This document shows positions 39,393 to 51,740 of a DNA stretch of 64,000 bases, piece by piece. Positions within the stretch are counted from its first letter, which is position 1. Each line of letters starts with the position of its first letter. Position numbers and translations under genes: made by a program. This DNA is from Schistosoma mansoni (taxonomy: Eukaryota; Platyhelminthes; Trematoda; Strigeidida; Schistosomatidae), in NCBI RefSeq assembly GCF_000237925.1, contig NC_031498.1, forward strand, positions 5,996,152 to 6,060,151. Reading direction: 5' to 3'. A model generated the notes under the pieces. That model ran no database searches and was not told the DNA's origin. It saw nothing but the letters and a program-made list of their open reading frames with translations.

Positions 39393-40917
39393 CTATCTTC
39401 AATACGAACGTCAAAACAGTTTTACTGTACGGAGCTGAAACGTGGAGAACTACTACAACCATCACCAAAAAGGTACAAGTATTTATGAACAGTTGTCTAC
39501 GCAAAATACTGAATGTCCGTATGCCGGATACCATCAGCAACAGCCTTCTGTGGGAGAGGACAAACCAGCCTCCAGATAAAGAGGAAAGACGTTGAAATTG
39601 AATAGGACATACATTGAAGAAATTACCAAACTGCATCACGAGGCAAGCCCTAACTTGGGATCCTGAAGGGAAGCGGAAAAGAAGAAGGCCAGATAACATA
39701 TTAAGCCGGGAAATAGAAGCAGATATAGAAAGGATGAATAACAAATGGAAAGGATTGCCCAAGACAGGGTTGGATGGAGAATGCAGGTGGGCGGCCTATG
39801 CTCCTCCACGAGGGGTAACAGGTGTAAGTAATAAGAGTAAAAATGTAGATTTCGAATCATAGTTTAAACCTTGGTACAATACAATAATATTAAATGAAAT
39901 GCATAAGATTTCGCATTCTAATAATTCCCAGTAATTTTAAATTGAATTCCTTATGTTAGTCCGAGCATCCGGATAGCATTTATTAACCTTCACACAAAGT
40001 GTGACTTAAAATCAACGATATTAGTATGCCTTTAGTGAATGAAATACATTATTAACGTTAAAAAACCGTACAAAGCAAAGGCAAATAAAAAACTATGTTT
40101 TATCTTTTAGTGCCCCTCCCGAAAGAAACATTCAAGCGAAGATATAAAACACACCTTGCCTAAACTTTTTTGTATTCTGTCATCAGCATCGTCATCCTCA
40201 GCATCATCAATAATAGTCTGATCTAACTCATCATTTCCATCGTAGTCGATATTATCTTCTTGGGATTTCTTCGAGCTATTCAAAAGTTCGTCAAAGAAAC
40301 TATCCTCCCTGGAATGTACAGATTCATAAGATTTACGACAATCCGCTAAAACTCGTTTATTCGCATCCGTGCATAGCATTCGTTTCCTTGATGAAGAATG
40401 ACATAATAATTTACGTACAACCATATAAGCTTGTACTCGAAAATCAATTACCTAAAATATAAAAAAATATGTTTGCAAGATATACAAACAGTCTAACTGG
40501 TTAAGTCAGGTGGGTATTTACAAAACGTGAGTTTTATTTCACATAACTAAAGAGTCAAACAGAAATAGGTGGTGTATCAAAATCGTAGAAAAAATTCGTA
40601 TCTTGGACGGATACTTTTGATTGTGTTATGGCGCTTAACCAGGACGGTTTGACTTAAAAGACTTCACTAATATACACAACAGTATTTTAAAGTTTTACAA
40701 GCGTAATGAAATTCCGTTTATTTGGAAGTGAGAGGACTTCCACAACACAAAACAATTAATTTGTCTCGTGAAGTGTATTTACTAGCAAGCTGTGGAAATC
40801 TATGTCATATCTCAATCATTAACCAACTGCCCAATAGAAGGAAACTGAATGAATAATGTAGAAGATAGATGATCAAATTATTGTTCGCAGATTATTTTAT
40901 TTATTTAAACACATAAA
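39391..40917. repeat. Segmental duplication, second copy (1.53 kb)
   Basis: Copy of 16252-17778 with no change seen. The left edge abuts the LTR. The right edge lies in the tail of a SINE, where sequence switches to another copy of that SINE (40905-41007). This is either a very recent exchange between repeats or an assembly artefact. Confidence 0.9.
40155..40451 (-). pseudogene. Orphan copy of GTF3C5 exon 6
   Basis: Copy of the acidic exon (99 codons, starting [14 protein letters not shown] and ending [10 protein letters not shown]) with both splice sites kept. It lies about 16 kb beyond the 5' end of its parent gene. No other GTF3C5 exon is near it, so it cannot encode a working protein. 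Confidence 0.88.
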
Positions 40918-41007
40918 TATTGGTACAAAGGGGATTCAGATACATATGCGCCTCACAAATCTCATTTGATTTGTGTGAGGGCTGAGATACTACCCAGGTG
41001 CTCAGTC
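40905..41007 (-). mobile_element. Truncated 3' piece of the ~530 bp SINE
   Basis: The tail and about 100 bases match the copy at 14.8 kb better than the one at 17.76 kb (cacataaatattggtaca). It ends at caggtgctcag. Confidence 0.8.
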
Positions 41008-43365
41008 AAGTTAGTTGACTAACTTTAGCACATAGCCACGAACTGCTAAATGGAAGTTTGTACCGAAAAAAACTCATTCAAACTGAACAACGCATACTCC
41101 AATAAATTGACCGTTTAAGAGGAAACAGATTCGTTCCATGTAAGTAAATATGTGACAGATGATCATGTATGCATAAAACCCATTAGCTAAGCCAGCATTT
41201 TCCCAGAAACGTGATTTTCGAGTAATATCTTGTTAACAGATTCTGATTGTTATGCGTTTTGTCCATTTCAGATATGACCATCGATTTTTACGACCAAGAG
41301 CAAGAGGAAAAACAAGAATCCACTGCGTTTTGGTTATAGTATGTCAAACATAACAAAGTCTTACTGGTTTGATTATTGGCGGTAAGAAACTACATATGGA
41401 CAAGTAATTTCAATACGTTTACTAGATTGGTCGGTAGAGAATCATTGCAACGCCTATGTGAACTTAATCCGTACTCTTATGCTGATCCTTCGCAAGTATT
41501 TCCACGTTAATCTTGAGCAATTTTAATATCTCAGTGTGTATGTAAGTATGTTTACTTTTATCTACGACCTGAGAGGTTGCCTATTTATTCTCATACATTC
41601 GGTATATTCCTAATCTGATATGAAAGATGACATACAATGGGAATAAATTTTTCCATGCTTGTTCATGTAGACTTTTATTACCATCGCTGCACAACGCGGT
41701 TGCTAAAATATAACATGTGTAATCAAGCGTAGGATTTATATCTCATGGTTCATCCATCGTCGTCCGTAATGGACACAGTTCATTACCAAACAAAGTTGAT
41801 ATCATTGACAACGTCACATCTACAATTGAGTGCGGTTTCATTCATATGACAATCAAAAGCTTGTCCTGAATGAACAAAACTGTATATCGTATCAAAGACT
41901 GGAGTAATATAGTAGGAATAATTACAAACACTTCAGAGGGCATGGTTATCTTTCACAATTGGTGACTATCTTTCGTAGTAACCTAATATTTGATGTATTA
42001 TCAGCCTGGGTATTTTTTGTCGTGGGAAGGAAATTTACTACGTATACAGTTGGTGTTTATGCCATACCTCCTCTGGCGGATATCTAGTATTTGGTTCAGC
42101 GAAATAAATTCTTAAGATAATCAATCATTTAAGAAAATCCCTATCCTAGATAAATATGCAGCAGTGTCACTATCAACTAGTTGCAAGCTAAATTTTGTTC
42201 AAAGATATTTCCTTACTATGTGGAGTATGAAAGAACTGAAAAACTAACCACTGTGAGATCGTTAATAAAGCTCCACTGAAATATCAGTCTACCACAGCAC
42301 CACACTAAATAATAATCCACAACGGAAAATGTGTTCAGATACGAAAGTTCATATTATGCTTTTCCTACGCTTTACGTTAACTTAAGATACCAATTAAAAA
42401 TACTTGCTTCCAGTGAAGTGATCATCACATTATCATTTATCGAAAAATCACTGGACCTTGACAAAAGGTATGCATATAGGTTTGATCCCCTATTTACTTA
42501 TAAGTATACGAAATAATTAATGGTTTCAAACAAGAACAAAACAGCTGTCCCGGCCTTTTTGGTTATTAGCCAGCCAGTCATTGAAAAGATTCACCTCCAA
42601 CCAAAGTTATTTAAGAAAACAAAATTAAAGGGAGTTATTTAACACCTGTAAGTGATTGTGATAAAATAAAATCTTGGGCCAGATCCATTGATTCGATTGT
42701 TTCAGATATGTCTACTAGCATTTATTTATTCAAAAATGTTTTTAATTTACTCGGTCATAATTAGCATATTAAATGCTAAAAAGGTTTATTCTTAGCGACT
42801 CATTTACAACCCCAATCAGTCAAAAATAACGAAGAATCTTGACATGTGACTTGAAAAAATATAGAAATAACCAAAGGTTTTAAATATCTACTGATTATAC
42901 TTTCGTACAATATTTTAATCGACAGCAAATCACAATTTAAAACTAACTACAGACTAGTTGAAGCTGTCAAAAATACGCAGATAAATTGCTGAACGTTTTA
43001 GTTGTAAAAATACCTAACTTTTAATGAATTAACTAAAGTACATGACAATACAGAATGTACCTATTAGAGATATATTTCCAATAGCGTTTATGAGAAACCA
43101 GCAAAAGATATAAAAACAACATTTTACTTGGTGGAAAAGTATTTATCATTTGTTCATGCTTATTAAACGATTTGAAAACTAAATAGAAATATTGGATGGC
43201 GAATAGTATACAGAATAATTTCCATTTATTTGTATTTACTATAATTGTATTAACTAGGTGTATGGTGCAGTTATTACTGTCGAACGACGCCACAAACCAG
43301 GATTATACGGATTATCATAGATACCTCTAGGTGCTGAACTTCTGTGAAGTTTTTCTTTTAATATT
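41008..43365. other. No gene recognised
   Basis: AT-rich intergenic sequence. Only short open frames without recognisable motifs are present. Confidence 0.5.
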
Positions 43366-43599
43366 TCATCTGCATGTGTTTGGACGGAGTTTTCTAGGTT
43401 GAAATGATTCCGGTCGTTTCATATCATTTGTAAAAACACGACAGATGAGTGGACAGTCAGGGCAATAACCACCATATCCATGATAGCTTCTTTTACTGTC
43501 TTTTTTCATTTTTCGACAGACCAAAATATATCCGTAACTAATTTCATTTAACAAAAATAAGCTGATAAAAATGAAAATAAATTTTTTATTTAGCATCAC
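43366..43599 (-). CDS. Short secreted peptide, 77 residues, uncharacterised
   Basis: The first 23 residues look like a classical signal peptide: a basic start (MMLNKK), a hydrophobic core (FIFIFISLFLL) and a small residue before a likely cut after ...ISYG. The mature part would be about 54 residues with five cysteines, including a GYCPDCPLICRVF cluster, and it is basic overall. It ends in a stop with no donor site needed. The odd cysteine number could mean a disulphide-linked dimer. It resembles no family I can name. It may be a gene, a first exon, or chance; the organised signal sequence is the main argument for it. Confidence 0.4.
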   Translation of the reverse strand: MMLNKKFIFIFISLFLLNEISYGYILVCRKMKKDSKRSYHGYGGYCPDCPLICRVFTNDMKRPESFQPRKLRPNTCR

Positions 43600-44450
43600 T
43601 TATACAGACAAGGTCAAGTTAAAACTGAAAAATTAAAAGAATAATCAAATCTTTCAATTTCAAGTACATGTAATATTTTGCACTTCATCATGACTACATC
43701 GATGAACTATTGATTAGGAGTGCACATTACATTCACTTACCGAAAATTATATTCCCACCAGAATTATATATGTATATATATATACATTTATATGAAGGAA
43801 TATTTTTTTAGTTAGGCGTTCATCATTATAGATTAACATAGACATTTTAAAGTCAGTTACAATGTAACTTGGAAAGTTGAAACAAATTGCATAAAGCTAA
43901 GTTGAGAGTAATAAGACAGAAGGTGGAATAAGTAATTCAAACAGTTTATAGCACTGCTTACGTAAGTATACAAGTCAAAATTGGAATATGTAATGACAGT
44001 TTGTGGAAGTACCAAACGATTTACTTGTTCATCAGCGTATCGTTATGCCTACTAATGGGTTGGCTTAATCAGACATAAACCAGTGTATTAATATTAGCAT
44101 AAGAAGAATAACATTTGTCCAGTAATGCATATGATTTGATTGTTCAGTCTCTTAGCGGTAATGCTAACTAAATGCGATTAGTCAAATAAATGCGCCAGAG
44201 CCATTTCCATGACCATTCACTAAGTAAGATTCATTATCATTTATTTTAAATTTGGACGTCCTAGATGTCATTTGATTTTACCTTGCTTTATTTCAAAAAT
44301 TATGGCTTATTTCAACTTGAATCTCATTAAAAGTTCAATTAGCTAAAATATTTAGACATCTAAAAGAAATGCTTGATTTTTAAAGATCTTGTAGTGGCAT
44401 GCTTCGTTAATCGATCGTCTTGATAACCGTTATTATATCAATCTGAACGG
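43600..44450. other. No feature recognised
   Basis: AT-rich sequence with a short TA-rich run near 43770-43790. No gene motif was seen. Confidence 0.5.
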
Positions 44451-44818
44451 TGTATAATGTCAGAAGACAAAGGGAAGCGGCAACTACATTTTTATTGACA
44501 AATAACATAGACTAGAAGGCAGTGAGCACATGAGCAAATGTTAGCGAGCGAAGTAAAAATGACATGCATGGGAGATGGCTGGTAAGCCGACACCCTATGA
44601 GCAAGCATTAATCAACATTTATAATCAGACAAAAATGAATGACAGACATATGATGAATAGGATACGAAGGGTACACATATACGCTCATATAAAAATATAG
44701 TCAAGGTCAATAAGCGAATAATTAACAAGATCAAAATATGACTCAACGTTATAGGTGAATTGGCTTGTCCAGAAACTAGAATAAGCTATGTAGGTGTAAT
44801 ATAGTACACGACGTTACA
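44451..44818 (-). repeat. LTR-like fossil (368 bp)
   Basis: Read on the minus strand it begins TGTAACGTC and ends GACATTATACA. It carries an AATAAA in its last third and is preceded by a purine-rich tract (gattgtggggagtag). That is the look of a 3' LTR of a retroelement of unassigned family. No partner LTR or coding part was found. Confidence 0.5.
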
Positions 44819-45494
44819 CTACTCCCCACAATCTTATCAACTGAAATTAAGTTATTCCAACACTTCCTTCAGTCAACAGATTCAAGATATTTAACTTTAT
44901 TCTGTAAAAGTTTTAGGAAAAAATTGGTTTTTTCCAGTTTTTTTTATACAGTTGGAGCTCAACTTCGACGACTTCGTTCATTCAAATATTGACGAAGCTT
45001 CGTATAAAGAAAATATTCTCTTGACAAGTTAGAACAAGAATGGGTGATATTGAATAACCTAGCATTGTCAGTTTTCTTTGTTACTGTTTCAGTTTAGCAA
45101 ACCTCCATCGAGAAAAAACTAGAAGTATGGTAATAATGACAGAAAATCAAATAGTTAGTTGACTAACGAATTCTACTGAGTGCAGTTTGACCACGAAAAT
45201 TTAGGGAGAAAAATCCCACATAATGTATGCAAGTGTGGTTAGTCTCACAATTTATATAGAGTAACCGCCGGCAATTTCGTCCACAGAAACAATCAAAACT
45301 TTGTGAATGAATCACTTAATTCAGAAGACACAATACAATACGAGATATAAGTCGAAAATTTAGACCAAAACTTTCAAAGTGGTAAATAACCGTGATTTAA
45401 CATTGTAATCAACATATTAGAATACATACCATCAAAAAAAGAAGTTAATTCGAAACCAACTTGATATGGGGTTTCCTTTTATTCTCGTCTACTT

Positions 45495-46005
45495 TGTTAT
45501 GTCCCGTGGAGATTTATGAATGGTAACTTTGAGAACTGTTTACGGACCAATATGATATATTTCCTATTGTATAATAGTGAAGTAACTATTCATATTTGGG
45601 TCCCTCTTGTTATTAGCTTTATTTTACCCTACAGACTATTATTATACGATTTATCATTCTTGAGTTGTCCCTAGTCCAGTAATTACTGTTCCCCTTATTC
45701 ACAGCCACATTTGGCCAAATCTTGTACAAATTTTATTTTTTTATTTTATGGTAAGATGTAGTCAGTTTGTTTGGTATATAAACCCAGTATGTTTGCGAAT
45801 AATGATTCATATTGCAGAGGCTGTTATTCGTGTTCTGGACTTAACTGACTGAGCTAGGCAGATAGCAGGACTGATAAGTACTCAAGACTGCTCATACGGC
45901 TTTTCGTGTATCATTGCTCTGATCGATAGTTCACTCCTCTCTGATTGATGGGAATCATCATGTTCATATATTAACAGGGCATCCAGACAGGTAATCGATA
46001 TAACA
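45495..46005 (+). repeat. Solo LTR fossil (Gypsy-type)
   Basis: The ends are inverted (TGTTAT..ATAACA), with a possible 4-bp target duplicate actt on each side. Inside is a TATA-like ggtatataaacc at ~45773-45784. No internal coding region adjoins it, so the rest was probably lost by LTR-LTR recombination. Confidence 0.55.
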
Positions 46006-46377
46006 CTTTGTCAACAGATATGAATTTATCATTTATACAAGCCCACGAACCATACAAACAATACGAAAAGTGTTCAAAAATTATTATGAAAGAACCATTA
46101 GGACTTTTAGAAACTAAAATATTTAGTCATAAATTATTAAAACTACTTAGTTTATATATTTCCAAGTAATTGGATTAAAATTAAGAAATGGTATAACTAA
46201 GAGCAATCGTTACTCATTGAAAATCGTCAAAAAGTAATAAAAAGTAGTAACTCATTGAAATATTTCAACTGTTCTAAACATAACGATATGAAATGAGACC
46301 AAAATTTAATTATATCAATGAAAGGAGAAAAATAAAAGATGTGTAAATGAGTTATGAAGTATTTTCATGAAAAAAAA

Positions 46378-46691
46378 GTTTACGCATGATAAATAGATCC
46401 AAGTGCTGAAGGTATGCTTGTAAAAGTAGGTGGTGGTATTTTACCGAGCACATACTGTTTTGGTAACACTTCCGTGTAATTGTTTGTTCTGATGACACAA
46501 AAGACTATTAAGGAAAACAAGAACAGCGGTAAACCCACAATAGCTACAAGAATTCCCGCTATCCAAACATCTTCCCGTACTCTAGCTATTCCAACAGAAA
46601 TCATCAAACAACTTAAAATGCACAAAATCATTCCAGCAGCCAGCAATGGAATATCTATTTTCGTTTTTCTGTATAACTCTATTTCACACAT
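46378..46691 (-). CDS. Small two-pass membrane protein, 103 residues, uncharacterised
   Basis: The single open exon begins MCEIELYRKTKID and has an in-frame stop 24 bases upstream of the ATG. Two hydrophobic segments span about residues 14-35 (IPLLAAGMILCILSCLMISVG) and 43-66 (IWIAGILV-like, ending FSLIVFCVI), with a short charged turn (ARVRED) between. The C-terminal ~35 residues are hydrophilic and proline-rich. The frame closes with TAA. Composition and organisation look like a real small membrane protein rather than a chance frame, but I cannot assign a family. Confidence 0.5.
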
Positions 46692-49369
46692 CTTGGAATA
46701 TGTTCTTGTTTAGGATTTTTGATTTAAATCGAGATCAACATAAATCCATGGAACAGAACATATATTAGATTGAAAGGGCTAAATCATCAAGATTAAGATG
46801 ATAGAAATTATTCCACTCGACGTTGTATTTGTGTTCACTTGTCGATACAAGATCACAGTTCAATACGATTTATCTGTGAAAAAAAATTAAAAAGTTAACG
46901 ATTTTTTGCAAACATTAATTTTTTATTATATCAAAAAATTTAAGAAATGTAATATGAAATAACTTGAACAATTTCGAGTAACTCCACAATATTTTCACCA
47001 TACTTTTGAACATGTTCATCGTTATGTTGTTAAAACTGGTTTTCTACGTTTTTTATGTTAATTAACTAAATGTTGAAATTCCTAGTAATGTTTAGTGGTA
47101 GGATAGGCAATCAATTCAAGTTCAGAATATTCATACTAACTAGGAGCCTCCTTGAAAAATGTACTCTAAAATTCAAAACGTCTCATCTAAAACTATTCTG
47201 GCACCTAATAGTGAAGAAAAAATCTCTACAACTTGAAAGTTCCAAAGAACCTCTGTAAGATTTATACACTGAACACAAGACAATTCAAAGTTCATGAAGG
47301 TAATCGACACTGTCTTGGGTAAAATTTCAAACACTGTCGAAAATATTAACTACAGAATATAAAGATGAAACAAGGTTTCATGTATTCCTAGAACTAAACA
47401 ACAAATAGCAAGATGAGATAAATATAAAATGTGTGAAGTACTATGTTGATCACTTATAAACATAAATCCCAGCAATATTATAAAATTCTTTAAGCATTCA
47501 ATAGTTATGATCAATTATCCTCGATCAAGGAATATTTTCAATTAATACAAGAACATGGATGTAGTGAAAACTAAATATGACAATAATGGAAAATGTGTAG
47601 ATCCTACATAAACCTAGTGTCCCATAGGTGAATGTTCTATATTTCATACCATACTTCAACAAAATATTAGTCAATACTAATAATTTATGGAGAAACAGAT
47701 CAAAATTCTCAAGTTTCTGATGACACCCACTTTAAACTGTGTAATTATAACATATCTTATAAGTTCTAACAAATGAAGATATTTTATTCTTGTTATTGTT
47801 TTAGTAATACAGTGAGTTTAAGAACACTTAAAATGTCACTCACTTATTGATAATGTTGTGGAAGATTTCATGACCTAAAGCAACATGATTCTACCAGGAA
47901 TCAAGAAGTGTATATATCTAGAGAATGATCTATACATTTTTTTCAGATTTCCATCTTGTTTCGAAGTTGTTTCCACAGTAGTGTCTCCTGAGATGCATCT
48001 GACTTACATTCATATTTCCGACCCGTTAAAAAAACGGATGGCAAAAGTTGACAAAAGTTGGAAACCTCATTATTCATATCAAAATTTGGGTAGCCACCAT
48101 TACACTATGACGGAGATGTCCAGCGCTTGTGAAGTACTCAATGCATCATATTTGGAACGTCTGTCTCAAATACAAGAGACGAATAATGTGAAACTATTAA
48201 TTGGAAGTAAGTTGAAGAGACTGAGTAGAGAAATCACCGGATTATTTAATTTACACTTGTGAGATCCAATAAAGTTTACTATCGCTGAGAACAAAGTTGA
48301 AGACCACCTAATAAGTTTTGGAAACTGGTCTGAGTAAAGATAGTCATGAGTCCTGTTGGGAAGGTAAGTTAACTATTCAAAGAAATTGCAGCAAAAAAGT
48401 ACAACTAACGACTTCGGTTGTTCACAATTACCTACATCAGACTAGACACTCACGAGAGATGACCATGACAGGATCTCAAGCTACTGTTTTCGATTCATAG
48501 ATCTGAGAGCTGAAAGGACAATGAGAATAATATAGTTAGCATCTCCTGACTTTTGGGGAAAACGCCCTTAAATGCCTCGAAATTTAACTACTAAGGATTG
48601 CCGAAACTGACACGTCAAGTTTTTCTCAATGGAAATTGGCAAGATCTAGCACAATTCTCCCGTCCAATATGTTTATAACAAGATGCAAGTGAGAAACCAT
48701 TCTTTTTTAGTCTGTGGTCGAAAAGATATTATAAGTAACAAAGAGACAGAGCCAATAACGCTGAAAGTTCTTAAAAGTCACTGAGAGCTCTATGTTTGTC
48801 CGTTTTATTGGACGAACGTTTGCGGATTTTCCCAGATCTAGGGAAATTTCAAGACTTTTGTGCTACTTTTTCAAATTTTTCTATAGCAGCTTCCCTAAAA
48901 TTTTCTCAAAACACAAAATTTTCCGCAATATATAGATTGATATGTTGGGTTTTTTGAGAAAAGTTGCCAAATTTGCTTGACTGGTCGTGACCAGAACACT
49001 TAGGAAAACTTAGTGACAAACTAACGTCAGAAGTGGTTAAAAATCTATGGGTTACACAAAACACTTCACCATTCAGGTGCAGCAAAAAAGCAAGGAAACG
49101 TCAACTATTTCAAACTGACACTCTTTACATTACAAAGTAAAACAAACCTAAAATATGATTTGATTTCAAATTCATGATTAATTTTTCAACCTGAAATTCT
49201 AACTCACATCTTCTCAGGGGCTGGTAAGTTTTGTATGTAAATTGTCTACGCAAATTATATTCACAGTTTATAATATTCATACTATGTGTTTCATACTTTA
49301 CTTTAGTCAGAGATTGAGACGTTGCTTGCAGCCTATGCAGTTATAATCCAGCACAAGCATATAGCGGTA
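46692..49369. other. No firm gene; one unexplained ORF
   Basis: The plus strand has a 125-codon frame at 47885-48262 with a polypyrimidine/AG just upstream of its second half (near 47945). It lacks recognised motifs and could be an old retroelement fragment. The rest shows nothing. Confidence 0.35.
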
Positions 49370-50439
49370 AATAAATCCACAAAACCAATAGCTCTGTAAG
49401 TGTTCAACATTCGATTAGAGAGGCCATTGGTCAACGGACCTTTGACGGTGGCCTGCTCAGACAACTTTACTTGTCTAATTTTTCTCAACAGGTTCAGGCA
49501 TTGTTTCTCTCATTTCAAAACAATGCCGTGGACATCCTGGCTGTCTGCTGGCCGAATTGTGGAGATCGTCAGAACTTCGAAAGTCGAGGTTTTTCAAGTC
49601 AAAGGAAAACCTCAAATGACACGAAATGACGTTAGGTAGCTCTGTCATACTCTGACACGTTACCTTCATATTCGTCATGACCATAGACGCTCCCAAACTA
49701 CTAGTAGGAGTAGTTCACAAAAACTATGTCTATATATCTTAAAAGACAGGTAGCCCTGATTGTTGCTGGTATCTAGTTGCAGACGCTTTGTCTCGAATGA
49801 TTTTCTTGAACATTTTACAAGGAATCAACCTTCCTAAGCTTGCCGGGCTTCAAATACAAGGAAGTGATCTTCGGAACGAGTTACCTTCAACAACCCTAAA
49901 ACTAATTATTAAAGAGATGGTAACAAGTAAGTAAACCTTACTATGCGACACATCTTCAGATAGAGATCATCCAATCGTGCTGAAACGTTATTGACGCAAC
50001 GTCTTCAATACGTTGCACAAACTTTCTCATCCAGGTGTTCATGCAACCACCAAGCTTATAGCAAAACGGTTTTGCTGGCCTGGTATGAACGAAGACGTAA
50101 GGGGGTGTGCACGTCATTGTGTAAACTGCCAGAAGTCTAAGTTCATTTGACACAACAAATGTCCATTGTACTCTTTCACAATTCCCGACGCTCGTTTTGG
50201 GCGTGTTCATCTGGGCTGGGTAGGACCCTTACCAGATTCACATGGATACTCTTATCTCATAACTTGTGTACACCATTTCACTTGTTGACCGGAAGTAGCA
50301 CCCATCAAGGACAATATTGCAGAAACAGTGGCTCGCGCCTTCGTCGAACGGTGAGTAGCGAATTTCTACTGCCCTTCAACCATCACTACAGACCGCGGAC
50401 GCCAGTTGATTGTGATTACATCTCAGTCCTACAGGAGGT

Positions 50440-50612
50440 TGGTTGCGGCCCGAATAGCTCAGTGGTAACGTCTCTGACTGTGAAGCTGAGTGACACGGGA
50501 TCGAATCCGCCAGGGAGCATCAGTTCCCTCAAGATTACAGGTACACCTTGCTGACGAGTGCCAAGTAGCACGAAACCCGGGTCCAGGGTTTCCTGTTGAC
50601 CACCTCCAACCA
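50440..50612 (+). mobile_element. tRNA-derived SINE with hammerhead ribozyme (family C), nested in Gypsy fossil
   Basis: The head is strongly tRNA-like: A box around aatagctcagtggtaacg (50453-50470) and B box ggatcgaatcc (50498-50508). A hammerhead at 50545-50589 and a short 3' part follow. It interrupts integrase sequence that resumes at ~50613. The ribozyme stems differ from those of family A and of the Sm-alpha type. Confidence 0.85.
50545..50589 (+). ncRNA. Type I hammerhead ribozyme (family C), intact core
   Basis: Stem I is ACCTTG (50545-50550) with CAGGGT (50584-50589), six pairs including one G-U. The core is CTGACGAG (50551-50558). Stem II is GTGC/GCAC closing the loop CAAGTA. GAAAC (50572-50576) follows. 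Stem III is ACCCGGGT, perfectly self-complementary with no real loop. The cleavage triplet is GTC (50581-50583). Every invariant core base is present, so this is the best candidate in the window for self-cleavage. Confidence 0.85.
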
Positions 50613-51740
50613 CCATCTTACCTCAATCACTTACTTCCGAAAGACCGCCTACCACCCACAAGCAAACGGGTTAGTAGAACATTTTCATCGACAACTAAAA
50701 GCTACCCAATCAGCTTCAAACGTTTCACAGTGGACAGACGCTCTTTCACTCGTCCTACTAGGTATTCGTAATGCAGTGAAAGCTGACATTGGATACATTG
50801 CAGCTCAACTCGTTTATGGAACGACACTCCAACTTCCAGGAGAATTCGTGGATCCTTCGTCTTCTTCATTGAACATGGATCTAAAATCCTACTCGAGCAG
50901 GCTTGCAAGCGCAATGCGTTCAGTTAAACCTGCTCACGCTCGACCTCAATCAACTGATGTTTTTGTTTAACCTGACTTGCGACATAGTACACAGGTCTTT
51001 GTATGTCGAGAATCACATCAACGACTCCTCGAATCAGCATACGAAGGACCCTTCAAAGATCTTCGGCGTAAACCCGAGTACTATGCAATTGATAAGAACG
51101 GAACTAACGATTGCATCAGTATCGATCGCATCGAAGCTGCGTATTTAGGAGAAAACGCTACTCATATCGGGTTTCTTTCGGTACAATCAAAAGATACGAG
51201 TCCTGCATTTACGATACCTCGCCCGATAATCAACGATCACGATGACATTTCGGTGGTATCGGACGGCATACTCTCAACAACACGCTCTGGACGAAGTGTA
51301 AGGTTTTGAGAGCACCAAAACGATTACTGCACGCAAGACACAGCGTGACACTTTGTTTCGTCTCGACTTCTCCCCAAAAAACAAATCAATTTATCAACAA
51401 AATAAGTAGCTATGTAAGTGTTCGACATTCGATGCTGACCTTATTTGTTTTAATGGACTCACTTAGCTTAAGGCGCTCGATCATGCTTTCGCACCAAATC
51501 ACGAGTGAGTTTGCTGTGCTCAACTTCTCCTACAAATTCTCATCAGTCATTTCTCGAAATACAGATAGCCTATCAAATATATCTTGGAGCCTCTACGCTT
51601 CTGACTTCTGATTTCACTGGGTTGGCACGTTTCGATCACAGAAAGTATGACTGGTTAAGGTGTTGTCAAACTCCAAATATTTATGGCATCTTGAAGGTCT
51701 TTAGCCTTTACTGTAGTACTGTTGAATAACCGAAGCAACA

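Larger units (their letters stand above)
49370..51700 (+). mobile_element. Decayed CsRn1-clade Gypsy fossil with a nested SINE
   Basis: A 5' LTR piece (~49370-49430) is followed by the end of RNase H (VADALSR at ~49783-49803), integrase zinc-finger region (~50000-50155), integrase core with [17 protein letters not shown] (~50656-50703), and the C-terminal part to ~51310. A 3' LTR follows (~51380-51700), related to the LTRs at 34.1 and 39.1 kb but clearly diverged. The gag and most of pol are gone. It has many breaks and is much older than its relative at 34-39 kb. A hammerhead SINE sits inside the integrase region. Confidence 0.8.

Noticed and set aside
47885-48262. 125-codon plus-strand frame as a host gene
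   Set aside because: No domain was recognised. Possible acceptor near 47945 but no partner exon. Listed only as an unexplained ORF.
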